A stretch of DNA of 64,000 bases from Balaenoptera acutorostrata. Its lineage: Eukaryota > Chordata > Mammalia > Artiodactyla > Balaenopteridae. Below the pieces are notes generated by a model, which ran no database searches, was not told where the DNA came from, and saw only the letters and a list, made by a program, of their open reading frames with translations. The position numbers were made by a program, and so were the translations under genes. This document shows, in pieces, positions 1-13,638 of the stretch (the stretch's first letter is position 1; every line of letters starts with the position of its first letter). The stretch lies in the NCBI RefSeq assembly GCF_949987535.1, contig NC_080081.1, positions 37,364,428 through 37,428,427 of the forward strand, given 5' to 3'.

Positions 1-3000
1 CTTCAACCTTGGCCAGTGAAGACTTGAACAAACACTAACATAGTGTCTAAAAGCTGCAAGCCACATCCCTAAGATGACCTCAGACCCTCTTAAGTGTCTG
101 ACTGAGAATACTCCAAGGATGCCAAAAAAATGTCATGTTTTTTTCCGGCCAACATCATGCCTAATTTCTTCAGTAAAGGGTTCCCAGTAACATCCTTGTC
201 TGCTTTCTAGAGCACACATTCATAACAGTGAATCTCCTAATAGCATGTTTTGTTATCTGGATAGGTTGAGACATTCTAAATCATAAAGTCTGAATACAGT
301 ATTATATATAGAAATACCTCAAATTCCTTGGTATTCCTGGCTAAAAGAATCCACCTATATGATAAATAACAAATACTGAGAAATTATTTTTAGTTGAATA
401 GTTCGAGTGATTTTTGAATTTTGCTATTTGCATTTTGCATCAGATCATTTCAATTTTATAGTCAGAATGCAGATTTTAAGTGTGGGATCATGTTATTCTT
501 GTAAGTAAATTTCATTGCCTAGCCTTCCCAGGTGACAAGATCATTATAGTATTCAGTGATATCACATGCAGATTTCAAAAAAAAATTGCTATTTTTCAAA
601 TAAAACTGAGGGAATTAAAGAGACACATACTTAAAAATATGTTGTGTACCTTTTGAATTAATTGTTTGAATAAAAGTGCAATACAAATCTGGAAGGCACT
701 GGGAAGAAAGGAGAATTGACTTAGCACTCAAATTTTGGAACTGTTATTAGGAGGGTATTTAACTAAAAAAATCGGAGTATATTTTAAGATTCCAAAGGAA
801 GTTTCTACAATCCTTTTGAAGATGTAAATCTATCTTGATATATAAAGATTCCACTGTTGAAACTGGATGCTTACTCCTAAACAATATAAAACCTTTCTGG
901 AAAAAAAAAAAAAAAATCAAAAAAAAAAAAAAAAAAAAACCCTTCTGGAGGATTCCTTCATATTGCATAGGGTATTCACCATATTGAATATCTGTCCAGA
1001 AGAGATTTAAAACATCCCAGCTAATCTTCCAAAGCAAATGTAAAGTATTTTCTTCTGAGAATTACCCTAAAGGATCATGACTGGACTAGAAAAAGTACAT
1101 TCTTGTCACCAAAACTGAAGACTTCGCTCCTTAGAACAGATTTTTTACTTCACTTAACTTCTTCTCTTAAGTCCTGGCTTTACACATGTCAACTCATTGG
1201 ATTTCCAGAAACTTTATCTTAATCTACTTTTTAGAAATATGAAACTATGCTACAAAGGTGGTAAAACAAAGGTTTCAACTCGGGTCTGCAATGCAGCACA
1301 ATTCACATTTTTTTCATTTTCCCAATGTGTTCCTTGTTTGATTGAATATCTCTTAGCTGCCCAGTATAGAAAAGCTACTATTTGCAAAGTTTATTCTTGA
1401 AAAACCTGCTCTTCTATGTGCTTCTCATCGAACAATCACCTTCATTAAAGAGTTGTATTCTGGTTTGTAATATGCTCACACACTAAACCCAAGCCCTACT
1501 TAAACCAACTTGTATGGAGGAAATCTACCTTTTACCTAGTCCAAATCTGTCTCTTAAATAAAATAGTCTCATAGTTTCTCATTAACAGGACATATGCCTT
1601 TATCATACTAGTAGTATGGGAGCAGTCAAAGCTAAGACACATACAAAAGGCATTAATTCATGTAATAGAATTGTTACAGCCAAAGAAAAATCATCTACTG
1701 ACTTTTGGTGAACAATACCACTAGGCTTATATTCAATAAATTTAAAAATAATTTACCATTTAATATGGTCTTAAAGCTTGAGTTCATTGCTAATTTCTGA
1801 AAGTACTGGCATATTTTGACTATTTTTTCTGGACCAATATGAAATTTATGCATTCTTGTGAAAATTACATTATATTGTATCAGTGAATTTAATGAAGCCC
1901 AGTATATCTTAATAAAACCAAAGAACAGTAAAGAATTGTGTTCAGTCCTAAATTGCACTCCCCATGTATTCTAATTTCTTTTTACACAGAAAGCAAACAT
2001 TTCTGAATATATGTATTCAGAGTCTTTTCAATGAAGTGAATTTGTACAAGCCATGATCATGGTAAATTTAATGTACCATATACCTTGAGGTATATTGACA
2101 TTAGTGTTTTATTAGCATACAACCTAGCAATTCCAATCCTATATCTACTTAAAATACTAAATCCCCCCTTGTAGTACCTTGACTGATGATAGAGGGTAAT
2201 TACTAACACATAGATTATGCTTTCTAGGGCTTCTCATTATATTTAAATTTATTATTTTAATTACACACACATACACACACACTAGCTCACCCCTCAATAG
2301 GTAATTAGGTTTTGTTGTTATCTTGCCTTCATGGACTCCCCTAAGAATCTGCATATCTCTCACTCCTGAGAGACAGACACAATTATTTATACTTTTTTGT
2401 TATTTTTTACATAAATTCAGAAAATATCCAAAAACCTAGGTCCTGTTCATGTACATCAATTTTAGAAACCACAATCTATTGCATGATTATAAGATGTTAA
2501 AATATATGTTACTGATCAAAGAGATTTCAAGCAGATGTGTCCTTGCAGAATATGAAACTCTGTCTCTTAAAAGTAAATGGTGTATTTTTAAGTACTGTAA
2601 CCTTGTTTTTAAGAATAACACCTATGCCAAAGAAAGGGCTTTCACTCAGAGCTATGATAATTTTATATAGTTATATGCAAAGCTCAGATGTTCAGATATT
2701 AATTCCCCTTAGTAGAAAAAAATTTCCATTAATAAAAGCCACTAATACAGTATTACAGATTATGGGAGATCAAAGAAGAAAAATAGATTAAGGAAATCAA
2801 ATGGAATTTGACTGTGAACAATTAGAAATCCCAAGTGTTTCCACTGAAATACATGTATTTGATCTGTAATAACAGCTGGTGAATTATTCATTTCAAATTT
2901 TAATTCCACAGAGGTTGTTCTACTTTTTAGCCTTTCATTTAATGGCATGTGTCTGTACTAATCTATATAATATTTCTTATCAAATAAGTTCCCTGAATGT

Positions 3001-3480
3001 AATTTTTGGTAAAATAACCAAAAAGAAATTTGTTTAAATAAAATACAATTAGTACCAAAAATAATGGGAATGTGATCATCATAAATACAATGACCTAATT
3101 TTAATACCAGCTATTTTTTCATATAATTTAGAAGTCATTTTTAAAACCCATAAAGGAAGAGTTTAAATATTATAAAAATAATAATTTTCCCAGTGTCTAG
3201 TCTAATATTATGCCATTGGAAAATGACATGAAATGTAAACAATTCACCCAAAACATGTTTAATGTCTTTTCTCTTTATCATTATCACTTTAACTTTTAAA
3301 GATATATTCATATTTTAAATCCACTTTATTTATTGGTCTAATAAAGTCCATGTAGGTTTACCTGTTGTTTCAAGCAGAACTTTTGAAAAACATATGTTTA
3401 GCATAAGTTATTCTTTAGGCATAGCTTCTTTTAATTCTTTGAGCAAATTTATAATAGACATTTGTGAGTTTTTGTGTGAT
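1..3480. other. AT-rich unassigned sequence
   Basis: No host gene, RNA gene or repeat family was recognised here. The short open frames (up to about 90 codons) have no recognisable domain and occur on both strands at the level expected by chance. The stretch includes a double poly(A) tract near 901-939 and a short CA run near 2265-2282. It could be old, decayed repeats or unique intergenic/intronic sequence. Confidence 0.6.
901..939. repeat. Double poly(A) tract
   Basis: Two A runs of about 17 and 20 bases are separated by a TC. The phrase 'ccttctgga' or close to it occurs on both sides, so this may be a slipped or duplicated A tract. No SINE or L1 body is recognisable directly upstream. Confidence 0.7.
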
Positions 3481-4570
3481 AAAGTAAACATCTAGGTCCC
3501 TGCAGTGTCCCTTTGCATTCACTGAGTGAGAGTTCCATGTTCTTTTTTATTCTGGACCTCTGGATTCTGTTCCCACCTTTTGGCACACACACTGAGGTTT
3601 CTGTTTGATGTCTGTATTCTTCTTTTTATTTTTAGTCTAATTTCCAAGAGGTCATTTCTGTATCTGTGTCGTTTAATGTTCATCAGTGATTTGAGCAGAG
3701 TTAGTACTCCAACATCGCAAGCCTGTAAGGCTACCAGTCTCTGCTGATTGATCTGTGGTTAGGCTGGAAAGCACATCCAAAGGCCAGCCACTTGACAAGT
3801 CTTCCATGGCCTTTACTTTCCATCAGGGCCTCTCGGGTCTTGCCTGGGCTTGCATGTAGTTTCCTAGTAACTAGGTATGTGTGGAAAACATAGATAGCCA
3901 TTTTATGGCTCTTTTATTTCAGGATCTCCTGGTTAAATTGCTGGCTTGTCTGCACTCATCCCAACCAGGGCCATGACCTCAGACTATAAAGGCACATGTT
4001 TTACATTTGTTTCCTACCAAGTTTACTACTATTAAAGAACAAAGCTGTGAGGTTTTGCCCTGGTCCCAGATTCACTCTGCCCCCTCTGGGGGCAAAGCTG
4101 ATTATTTTAGGGGTCTGCACTTTCTTAAAACTACAACATATATCAACTGTGGAGGAATAGGAGCAGCCTTAGACAAGAAAGCCATAGACTAGTGCTATTA
4201 TTTTATGAAGGTCTATTAGTTTTCCAGGAATACGTGCTTCTCAATTTGCTGTCTGCCATTGGTCTATTTCTAGAACTTGCAAATGATAGTTTTGGTCAGT
4301 TTGGTCCAGTTTTTTGCAAAGAGGATTTCACCAGTATCTTCATATCACCATAGTTGGAATTTCCTTGAATGTGACTACTGAATTTGCAATAGACATACTT
4401 TCCCTACTCCTCAGTGTCCTTCATCTCACATCATGAACCCTGAGGATCGTGAAGGCAACGGAACATGATGCAGAGCTTGATAGCAAATTAGGTGATTGAC
4501 CTGTGTGACTCCTTGACCTGAGCTGATGATTCCTGAGACTTGTGGACTGAATCTTATCTGTAAGTGCACA
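3481..4570. other. Locally GC-richer unassigned block
   Basis: Base composition is visibly less AT-biased than on either side. The block contains several short open frames (3526-3747 and 4007-4192 on +) without recognisable domains. It could be the remnant of an old retroviral-type internal region or a decayed unique sequence. I cannot assign it to a family. Confidence 0.3.
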
Positions 4571-7500
4571 GGTGTAAATTGAAATTATCTTTAATACTAA
4601 CTACGGGAAAGAAGAAAGGAAAGAAAGAAAAAGTAAAGACTTTCCCAAACGTTCTATACGTCTTCAAATGTTGTGTTTGTTAGTTAGTTTCTGGTTTTAT
4701 AAAAGAACAATTTTTTATTGTGTTTAAATAAGAATTTGTTGAATTTAAGCTTTATAAATTGTCACTTTGCTAGGGAAAAATAAGAACCTTGGTTCTGAAT
4801 ACGCTTTGCCTAGTGAGGGATTCTACACAGAGTTTACATGAGTGTGTATAAGGAAAGATAGGAAAATCATTTTCTAGCTCAAAGTGGCATAACCAATCTC
4901 CCATAACAAACCAATTTTAAAGACATACATACACTTACAATAATTATAAGAGCCTAGTAACAATTACATTTATAATTTTTGTTCTTATTTAATACTAACA
5001 CATATATAGAGAGCATTTTGTTTATTATTTTGATAACCCACCTTGTTTTAAAATTTTAGTGCCTCTGAGGTCACCAAAATAAACATTTTTCTCTAATTTT
5101 GTTCTCTTTTTTTCTGATTAAGACAGCCAATTTTAACACCATGATTATATTTCATGAAGCTTGTGGTTATCGAAAATATTGCAACCACTATTTTTTGCAT
5201 AACTGAATTCAGTCCAAATATTCAAGACTGAATTTTCTGATTCACACATCTTCATTTGTTGCCTTATGAACTGCCATTTAAGACTTTTTGCATTTCTGCA
5301 GCTGTATGGTACAAACTAATTCACTATATAACTTTGTATTATCACATATAAATGATCAATTATTTTAAATAGAACATGGCCTTGATAATATTTAGTTTGC
5401 AGTTTTATAATGTATTACTTGCCAAAGAATCCAAGTTCTAATTTTTTGCCTAGTATAATTTTGTATTCTATTTTTATGTATGTGACTAATTTATAAATAA
5501 TTTTATTTATATGGAATGATTACTCTTTACTAATGAGGATATAATGCTCCTTTGTTTAAATACTCAATTTGACAAATGTGTGATTTTGTGAAACCATAAT
5601 ACTAATAGTGACAATTTCTGTAATTATTTTATCCAAAGAACGGTGATCATCGATTGTTCATATAGAATACTTAGGACCACACTCAACACATTCAAGTGGG
5701 TTTTACCTATAGGTTTCTATTTGCCTATGTTTTTTCAGATAAATAGATTAACCACATGGGGACACTATTTTGAAACTATGAGAATTAAGAGCACAGATCC
5801 AGAATATAGAAATGTTTTCATCTTTTGTATACTGTGAGTTATTAGTATAATGTCATTTATAGTAAAATCACATCATTCATATTCACTTAGACTTGTCCTG
5901 TAGGAGGCAATCGTCTGTACTCTGGAATGACAACACCTTGCTATGGTAAAATAAAAATCTAATTATCATACCATACTAGAGGACCCAGGAGAACCACAGT
6001 AGAAATTAGTGACCTATAGTCAGAAATTTTTATGCAAAATAATTACTTTTGTGGCTGTGTCTAAGTTTGCTAGATCTCTTTATTGACAGAGAAAAGGTTA
6101 CTTTTTTTACATTTTTGTTATCTTAAGAGAAGACATTTATTTTTATGTGTAAGTGATTAAGTTCTTTTCTGGTGAAGGAGAGGTAACTGTAGACAGAGAA
6201 ATGAGATGGGACCTAGGGAATGTTGAGGGGTAATTATCAAATTACTTACTCAACTACTGAGTACTTTAGCATTTTATGCCTTCAATTTGCTTATCCAAAG
6301 ATTTTCTTAAACAAAGTATTATTGAAAACCAAGTACTTTTTCATTTTGAATATTTCAGAAGGATTTTGAATGTGACACACTTTTGTGCATTCAGTGTGTT
6401 AAAAGAAAAACCTCATTAACTTTCTTCTCTTGGTAGCTTGGCTAACTGGGCTATATGAATACAGTCTGGAGAGAGAGAAACAAGGCCTCTGGCTGATGTC
6501 ATTGTCCCTAGGAACCAATTAAATACTTTGAAAAAAATGAAAACAAACAAAAAAACTCTCCTAAAATAAAAGTATTTAGTAATATTAGGAAAGAGACAGG
6601 AGATGGAATATTAATATTAGGCATATGGAAAGAATAGTAATAAAAAACGTGATCCTTACATCAAAGTAAAATGCAAATCAAAAGATACTATATGTGAAAA
6701 AAAATAACTGTTTTTAAAAGGAAAGGGCCAAAATTCATACCATGGGCACAGCTTCGGTGAATAGTATTCAGGCTTCATAAAACTAATTTTGGCACATTTT
6801 ACCCTAAGTACAGCAAGGTCTGATTGTGCCATAAGGATTTCCCTAAGTTGTCCCTTCAGGGCTCCTGAGGAGAGGCAGTACTGATCTGCAGTCACTATTA
6901 CCACCCCTATGTCCACTTCCCTTTATGCCATCTGGGTTCTTTTGTTGCTTTTTAAAAAGAAATTCCATCTATTTTCACATGTACTAGAGCAGAAAGATCA
7001 AACACACTCTGACATAACCAGAGACAGTGGCAATCTGCTCCTTGCTGTCCCCAGGCTCTGTCGTGTATTTAGTCAAATTCAGTGGTTGGCTTTCAAGTGT
7101 TGTGCAGCAATATGTCATTTTATTGGCAAGCTAAGTACAGCCCCAGCTCCAAGACTGAAGAAGAAAAAAATTATGAGATGAGATGAGAAAGATGACCGGT
7201 TTTATAAACCAGCCTCTATTTGTTCTATGGGGGTTTAAAGTCCCCAGATAGTCCATTGTTTGTTTTTCCAAGAAAATTATTATGCTATTGTTCACAGAGT
7301 GCCCCCACTTATTCTTAAGTGTTTTCAAGTCCAGGTCTTACCTCACAAGATTGAGACAGTACGACAGTAAACTTAAATATCCCTTTGTAAATGTGTAATA
7401 TATACTGGAGGCTAGTCCACATAAATGAAAATTTTTCTTAGTTGAATTCAGAAATAAAAATGGAAAATATGTAATAAGTCTAGTAAAAATACCAATCACT

Positions 7501-7590
7501 TTTGTCTATAACTTTATTGTACATTATTTACCATGATGAATTTTCATATTTAACATGGCTAAAGCTATTAAGGAAACCACTTCTTTTAAT
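4571..7590. other. AT-rich unassigned sequence
   Basis: I see no recognisable gene or repeat body. The open frames at 6656-6916 (-) and 6909-7181 (+) overlap on opposite strands and resemble no known protein. Confidence 0.55.
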
Positions 7591-7600
7591 CTCAAAGCCT

Positions 7601-7925
7601 GGGTTTCCCTGGTGGTGCAGTCAGTGGTTAAGAATCCATCTGCCAATGCAAGGGAATTGGGTTTGAGCCCTGGTCCAGGAAAATCCCACATGCCGTGGAG
7701 CAACTAAGCACGTGGGCCACAACTACTGAGTCCGCATGCCACAACTACTGAAGCCCGCTCACATAGAGCCCATGCTCTGCAACAAGAGAAGCCACCACAA
7801 TGAGAAGCCTGTGCACTGCAACAAAGAGTAGCCCCCACTCACCACAACTAGAGAAAGCCTGTGTGCAGCAACAAAGACCCAACGCAGCCAAAAATAAATA
7901 AATAAATAAATTTATAAAAAATAAA
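7601..7925 (+). mobile_element. CHR-type tRNA-derived SINE
   Basis: The head has a tRNA-like promoter: an A-box-like stretch around 7611-7632 and a B box, GGTTTGAGCCC, at 7660-7670. The body is the long cetartiodactyl CHR type, ending in the 'gacccaacgcagccaaaaat' phrase and an (AAAT)n tail. Imperfect target-site duplications flank it (about 7589-7600 and 7924-7935, both ending in 'caa(a)gcct' forms). Divergence from the other two copies suggests moderate age. SINEs of this kind have no protein and depend on L1 for mobility (family knowledge). Confidence 0.85.
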
Positions 7926-9944
7926 TCTTCAAGCCTTTAATCCACTCCCAGCCTCCATGCACATCTGCCTTGCCTACATAAAGCTCCCACTTCCATTACC
8001 TTGATCATAGTAGTGAACTCTTGTGCCCTTCCTAGATTTCTGTGTTGCTTAATGTTTGTTACAGAGAAGGGATTGAGAATTTCCACAAGTTCACATCTGA
8101 CATACCTAATTAAACTGAGTAGATTTAGCTCAACACCAACTAGAGAGCAATGGAGGCAGAACCCCCCATGCGCACCTAACAGCCATCTCAATTATGCATT
8201 CTGACTAGGCAACACAACCACAGAATATTTCTCTAGTGACATATTCCAGTTCCTGATTTAATTAAGTCCATAAGATTACCACCACAGCATCACTGTACCT
8301 TCCAATCTTACTTTGTAAAATCTTCTCTATTTCTCATGGAGATCAATGTACATTCCCAGCTCATATCTAATAATGTCCTATGCCCTCTGGCCTATATGTT
8401 TGGAAAGGGCCTTAGATGCCACACACACTGAAGGTTGACTGAGCCCACCTCAGTCAATCATTTTTATACAGAATATAAAATATTTTTAACTGAGGTAACA
8501 ATTCAGGCTTCTTTTCAAGTATTTTTCATTCTAAATTTGGATCCTTATAATTGGATTTGAATATATCCAAATTTGCCCTGATTTTTTAAATGTATGTTTG
8601 TCACAGCAGGTTGTCTCATCTTTAAGAGTTAGGTCATGTGCTATCATTTCTTCCTTTTCCATTCTGTTCTTTGAAACCCATGTAACCATCTCCAACTGTA
8701 ATTTTTGCTAATTTTGTGTGTGTGTGTGTATGCTTGGAATCCTCTATCTATAAGCTATTCTATTTTTCTAGTTTTACATTTATTTCCTCCAAATTCCATT
8801 GGCAAGCTATGACTATTTTAATTTTCTTAAGGATTTTGCAACTTCTTGCCAAGGATGAAGATGAAGACCTTTTAGCAAAACTTCCTCTTCTTTCTCTCTT
8901 TTTTTTACATCTTTTTTCATTTTCATGCTAAAAAAGTATATGCTTTATGAATTATGATTTGTGGGTCTAAAAGTCAATCTTATAGCTAAATTAATCTGTA
9001 ATATTACAAGGGATTAAATTGTTAATTCACTTGAAGCAGACATCTATCTATCTATCTATAAAATGAAAGACACAAGAAGAATCTGGAGAAGAATGTAATA
9101 TTCCTTTCTGCAGGAAACCTGACCTATTTAGTTTTAGTTCCTTATTAGTTTCCTAAATTCCCTTTTTCTACACTGTGACACAAATTGGTTTAGGACCAAC
9201 AGATTAGTGTTAACAAAAGGAGCATAATACATCATCTCAGAGGAAACTATTTAGCATGAAAGCCTTCTGTTTTTCACTTGGTTGGTCACACAGAGGAAGA
9301 GGATCTATGTAACTAATTTCTACTCTCCAGCCAGCTATTTTGCAAAATCCAAAATTCCAGGATTACTTACAGCAACCATTCTAAACCAAATACGTAAATA
9401 CTGTTAAAATATCCTTAGATAAAATGGTTCTGGATTGCCTACCAGATAGTAAATAGCATTAGAATGTTCATAAGGACATCTAGTCACAGTCCGTTGTCCA
9501 TTATGTTAGTCATATTAGCTATCCAAAAAATTGATTAATATGGAAAAAAAGTGTAATGTCCTCTGCATGACAAAGGGGTGAGAAATGTGCTCTTCATGTA
9601 TTGTACTTGGATTTGAATGTATTCAAATTTGATCTGATCCTTTAAAAGGTATGTTGGTCACAACACTTTTTTTTTTTTTTTTTTTTTTGCTATGGGGAGG
9701 GAAGTTAGAATGGGCTTGTTTCTCACAGAGTCAAGGAAAATGATTTTTAAAATGAATGTTTCCATGTTAATTTATGTTGAGAAGTCAGATCCTAGCAAAA
9801 ATACAGTTCATATTAAGCACTGAGAAAATGTTAGAATGAATATTTCACATAGAATCCATGCCAAAAAGTTAGTGTTTACTCATAACTATAGCAATGAATT
9901 ATAAACAAATTATAGAAGATTTAAAAAATACAATTACTGTATTT
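7926..9944. other. Unassigned sequence with simple repeats
   Basis: Contains a short TG run (8716-8729), an (ATCT)4 run near 9042-9060, and a T21 tract at about 9667-9688. A 60-bp motif occurs twice, at about 8551-8612 and 9607-9668. No gene was recognised. Confidence 0.5.
9667..9688. repeat. Poly(T) tract
   Basis: An uninterrupted T run of about 21 bases directly follows one copy of the 60-bp motif described at 9607-9668. It could be the tail of a minus-strand retroposon, but no body is recognisable to its right. Confidence 0.7.
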
Positions 9945-10325
9945 GTTTGTTAGGGCACCCATAACAAGATACCACAGACTAGGTGGCTGAAACAGCAGAA
10001 ATTTATTTCCTCACAGTTCTGGAGGCTGGAAGTCTAAGGTCACGGTATTGGCAGTTTTGATTGCTTCTGACCCCTCTCTCTTATGCTTGTAGATGGCTGC
10101 CTTCTTGCTGTGTCCTCGTGTGCTCTTTCTTCTGTGAGCATGCATCCCTGGGATCTCTCTTCTTATACGGACACCAGTCAGATTAGATCAATCCCCACCC
10201 TGTTTCCATTTTAACTTAATTACCCCTTGAAAGGGTCTATCTCCAAATATAGATACATTCTGAGGTACTAGGGTTTAGAGCTACAACATATGAATTTTGG
10301 GGAGGCTCATTTCAGCCCATAACCA
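9945..10325 (-). mobile_element. ERVL-MaLR-type solo LTR (MLT1-like)
   Basis: Read on the minus strand, the block starts with a phrase close to the common MaLR start ('gggctgaaatgagcc...cccaaaattcatatg'). It ends with an AATAAA-type signal followed by the 'ctgtttcagccacctagt' region before a terminal 'gccctaacaaac'. The internal order (a piece citing lettered time-of-insertion 'tctggaggctgg' on the + strand, then 'atggctgccttcttgctgtgtcct') fits MaLR LTRs, from memory. No internal retroviral genes accompany it, so it is a solo LTR. The exact subfamily is not resolved. Confidence 0.6.
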
Positions 10326-11934
10326 TTACTTTACCTTATCCAGGTATTCTGAACCATTCTCTATACATGATGGTAGCAGATATATACCTCCATTTGTATC
10401 AGTCAAATTCTATGTAATCAATATTAGTCTTGGGGAAATTAGCCAATAGTATACTTTATGTGAATCATGAAGAAACTTTTAATGTACCTCTCTAAAGCTC
10501 AAATCACCAAAATGTTAATTCTCTTTCATACCTAATAAATTAATTTTGTTTTGCAATTCTTTGTGCTCATCGAACACTATTTCAGTAAGTTCTAATTTCA
10601 GTCATATGAAGTATTGAGTTTTGTGTTTCACACTGAACTACATTGTAGAAGAAAAGGTCTTTGATTAAAAGGATGATATTTTATCTTAAACAGCACTATC
10701 AGAGTTACACAAAATCATCATTAATGCCTTTGGTTCTTTATTTCTGAATATTACTCTATCATAGAACATATGACATGCATTTCATTTAGACCTTTCGTTT
10801 ACATCAATGTACTTTTCTCAGTAAACTGAGAAGAGACATCTTGTGTAACGGATTTTCAATTAGGTGTCTTTGTGGCAGTCTCAAGAGTGATATGGTTGAA
10901 GGAAATACAGTTTAACAGAACAGGCAAATCATCAGAGTTCTTATAATATATTAAAAATTCCACTTATTTGTTAACAGAGACCTACTAAATCAGAGAATGC
11001 CATAACACTTCCATCGGAGACAAGCTTACATTGTCCTTCCAGTTACAAATGCACACAATGATCAAACATACAATCTGATGAAAGTTAAGAAACAATCAGG
11101 CTCTCCAAGAAGCTCGCTCAATTTTCAGTTCCCAGAGATTCTTCTAACTGTTCTGGATGCTCCAGCTAGGAGGGTCTTACCTGCTCACAAGTAGAAAGAA
11201 AGGGTAACAACCTCAAATGATTCAAAGTGTTTACAGTGAGCTGGATGAACCAAGGATAAATTTTTCAGATATAAGGTCCACTCGTAGACCTAGAATTCAA
11301 GCCACCTTAAGAGTAGTTGTTGAAGTCCACTCTCTTCCCTCACTCTCAAGGTAGTTGTTCTCATCATTTCAGTCTTTTAAAAATATTCCTTGTATATGTG
11401 GTAGAAAACCAAATAAATGTTCATTATGGTGAACACTATGTCTACAAAAATTCTCAGTAATGATAAGGTGAGGTGTACAGTTTGAACAACTCAAAGTATT
11501 CCACATCTCTTATCTAAGTGAATTGTTTTCTCTTCTACTTCAACATTTTTTTCAAGATAAAAATGCCAACACAACTCTTTCCTGTTAAAACGAATAATTT
11601 TATAGGTATTAAAATTCTCATTATATAAAGAATAGTAGTCTTCTCTTCAAACTGAACTCTTAATAAACACTATCTCTGGATATCTCTAAAATCATTTTTG
11701 CTCTGTATCTACAAAAAGATCATTCAGGCTTATCTATTCCAATCATAAAATGTGCCATTTTCAAAGAAATGGTGACCTTTTTAGAGTGCAAAATTGCTCT
11801 TTCCTTGTATAAAATACACACACATGTGTGCACACTTAAAACTCACCTAACATAATTCAATAATATAGTAACAAGCCTATTCAAAAAAACTTTAGCAAAA
11901 TCTATTTTTGGATATCTGTTCATGGTAGCAATGA
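10326..11934. other. Unassigned sequence
   Basis: AT-rich, with no gene or confident repeat. The part around 10980-11340 is more complex in composition and could be an old LTR, but I could not match it to a family. Confidence 0.5.
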
Positions 11935-13087
11935 TACAATAGATACAATAAGGACAACAATTAATCCCTCTCTATACAACTAGAAAATTAGACAAATATA
12001 TGAAAACAATATATTCAGGTAATGGAAAAAGTGCAGGAATATGATCTCTGAGGATAGGAAACAATAAGGTGAGCTTTATCATTTCCTCGGCTTTCCACTT
12101 GGAGACATCTGGAATGCAGGCACAGGGAAAGAAAACCCAAACAGATATCGATAAACTTGATGAGATGGGGAGATGGAAATAGAAACTCATGGAGGATGAG
12201 GCAAATGGAAGCTGCTAGGAAGATTTCAGGTGTAAACACTCCAGAAATATGATGGGGATCAACATGAATCATTGCTGAGGTCTACATTCCCCAGGTACAA
12301 ATTGAAAGTGTTGAGGAGGGTCAAAGAATGACTGGATAGTTTTAAACTGAATTATTCCCAGAGATGACACAAAGCAGGGTGCATCTGAGCTCTGAGAAGC
12401 CAGAGTAGAATGTATTTGAGCATCATGTGAGGCATAAAAGGGAGACCACGGAGGGTGATATATCTTAGTAGAAGGGCTGAATTAGCTATGGAGTGAAATG
12501 TGATATAGACCCACCCTTAAAAATTATCCCACAAAGTGAAGCAAGCTGTAAGGATATCAAACTAATCTAAAAGTAATCTTACTCCCTGCCAAAAAAAGCC
12601 TAGCACCACTGAAAAGAGAGGCAAAAAATTTCAGGTACAATACATGTAATATTCACAATATTCAGAATCCAATAGTTTTTAAAAGTTTTAGTTATAACCC
12701 ATAATTAAGAAAACTCAGTGTGCTATAGTTACAGAAATGACAGAGATGATAAAAAGTAGAAAACCAAATTTAAAGATAGTAGCAGAACCATTTTCAAGTA
12801 TTTAAAGAAAAAAACATGTATATGTTGAAATGATGACTGCAAGTGCTAAACAAAAAAGAAAAACATAACATTCTACGCTAATGAAAATTTCATTAAAATT
12901 GAGAATGAAATAAAATTTTTGGAGAAAATAAAAGAAAAAAGGAAAAAAATATTGTCAGCAGAACAGAACTACAAGTAATATTATGGGAAATTTTTCCCAT
13001 GGAAAGAAAATTATGTAAATAGAAAAGTGTGCCTCCACAAGACAATAAAAATCTCTATAATTTGTAGAGAAATGTAAAAGTTATTCT
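11935..13087 (+). mobile_element. Ancient L1M-type LINE, 5' UTR and ORF1 part
   Basis: This is the first surviving piece of a very old L1. About 12640-12740 matches the region preceding L1M/HAL1 ORF1 ('agaatccaata...', 'agaaatgacagagatgata'). About 12890-13000 matches the C-terminal coding part of ORF1. 11935-12640 has the shape of an L1M 5' UTR but is less certain. All frames are broken. The element resumes at 13639 after an LTR insertion. Divergence is clearly higher than in the L1s that interrupt it. Assignment to L1M rather than HAL1 is supported by the ORF2 sequence further right. Confidence 0.6.
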
Positions 13088-13633
13088 AGTAGACATCTCC
13101 ATGATATCTTTCAATGGTCCCCACCACTTGATATTCATGTATTTGTGTAATCTTTCCTTGGGCACAGGCAAACCAGCAACTTGCTTCCAATAGATAGAAA
13201 AGGGGATGAGAAGCCATTTCCATGTCTAGGTTACATTAAGATCACTACTTATTTCATGTTAGCAGGCACTCAATTGCATTAACACCTTGCACAGTTTGAT
13301 GAAGTGGGCTTCCATGTTGAAGAAGCCATATGAAAAGGAACTGAAGATGTTGTCTCACCAACAGTCAGCTAGAAATTGAGGCCCTCAGTCTGGCAACATT
13401 TGAAGAATTGAAATATTCCAACAGCCATGTGATCTAGGCTTCCCCAGCCAAGCTTTGAGATAAGACTTCAGTCCTGTACATTAACTAAATTGCAGCCTGT
13501 GAGGAACTAGAAAGGAGAGGATCCTGCCAAGCCATGTCCATATTCCTGACCCACAGAAACTATAAGATAATAAATGTGTTTTATTTTAAGCCTCTAAATT
13601 TGTGGCAATTTGTTACACAGCATTAGAAAACAA
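13088..13633 (+). mobile_element. MLT1-type ERVL-MaLR solo LTR
   Basis: The 546-bp block reads as an MLT1 LTR from end to end. It has an early 'gtaatctttccttgg' phrase, a mid 'gatgaagtgggcttccatgttg' phrase and a 3' part with a polyadenylation-type signal at about 13571-13577. The usual 'ttttaagcctctaaattt' and 'atttgttacacagca' ends follow. It is flanked by the 5-bp duplication ATTCT (13083-13087 and 13634-13638), the size expected for ERVL integrations. L1M sequence is continuous on both sides, so the LTR landed in the spacer between L1M ORF1 and ORF2. No internal viral genes remain. Confidence 0.85.
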
Positions 13634-13638
13634 ATTCT

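Noticed and set aside
7650..7680. tRNA gene suggested by an intact B box
   Set aside because: It is the promoter head of a SINE; there is no complete cloverleaf, and the element has a SINE body and tail.
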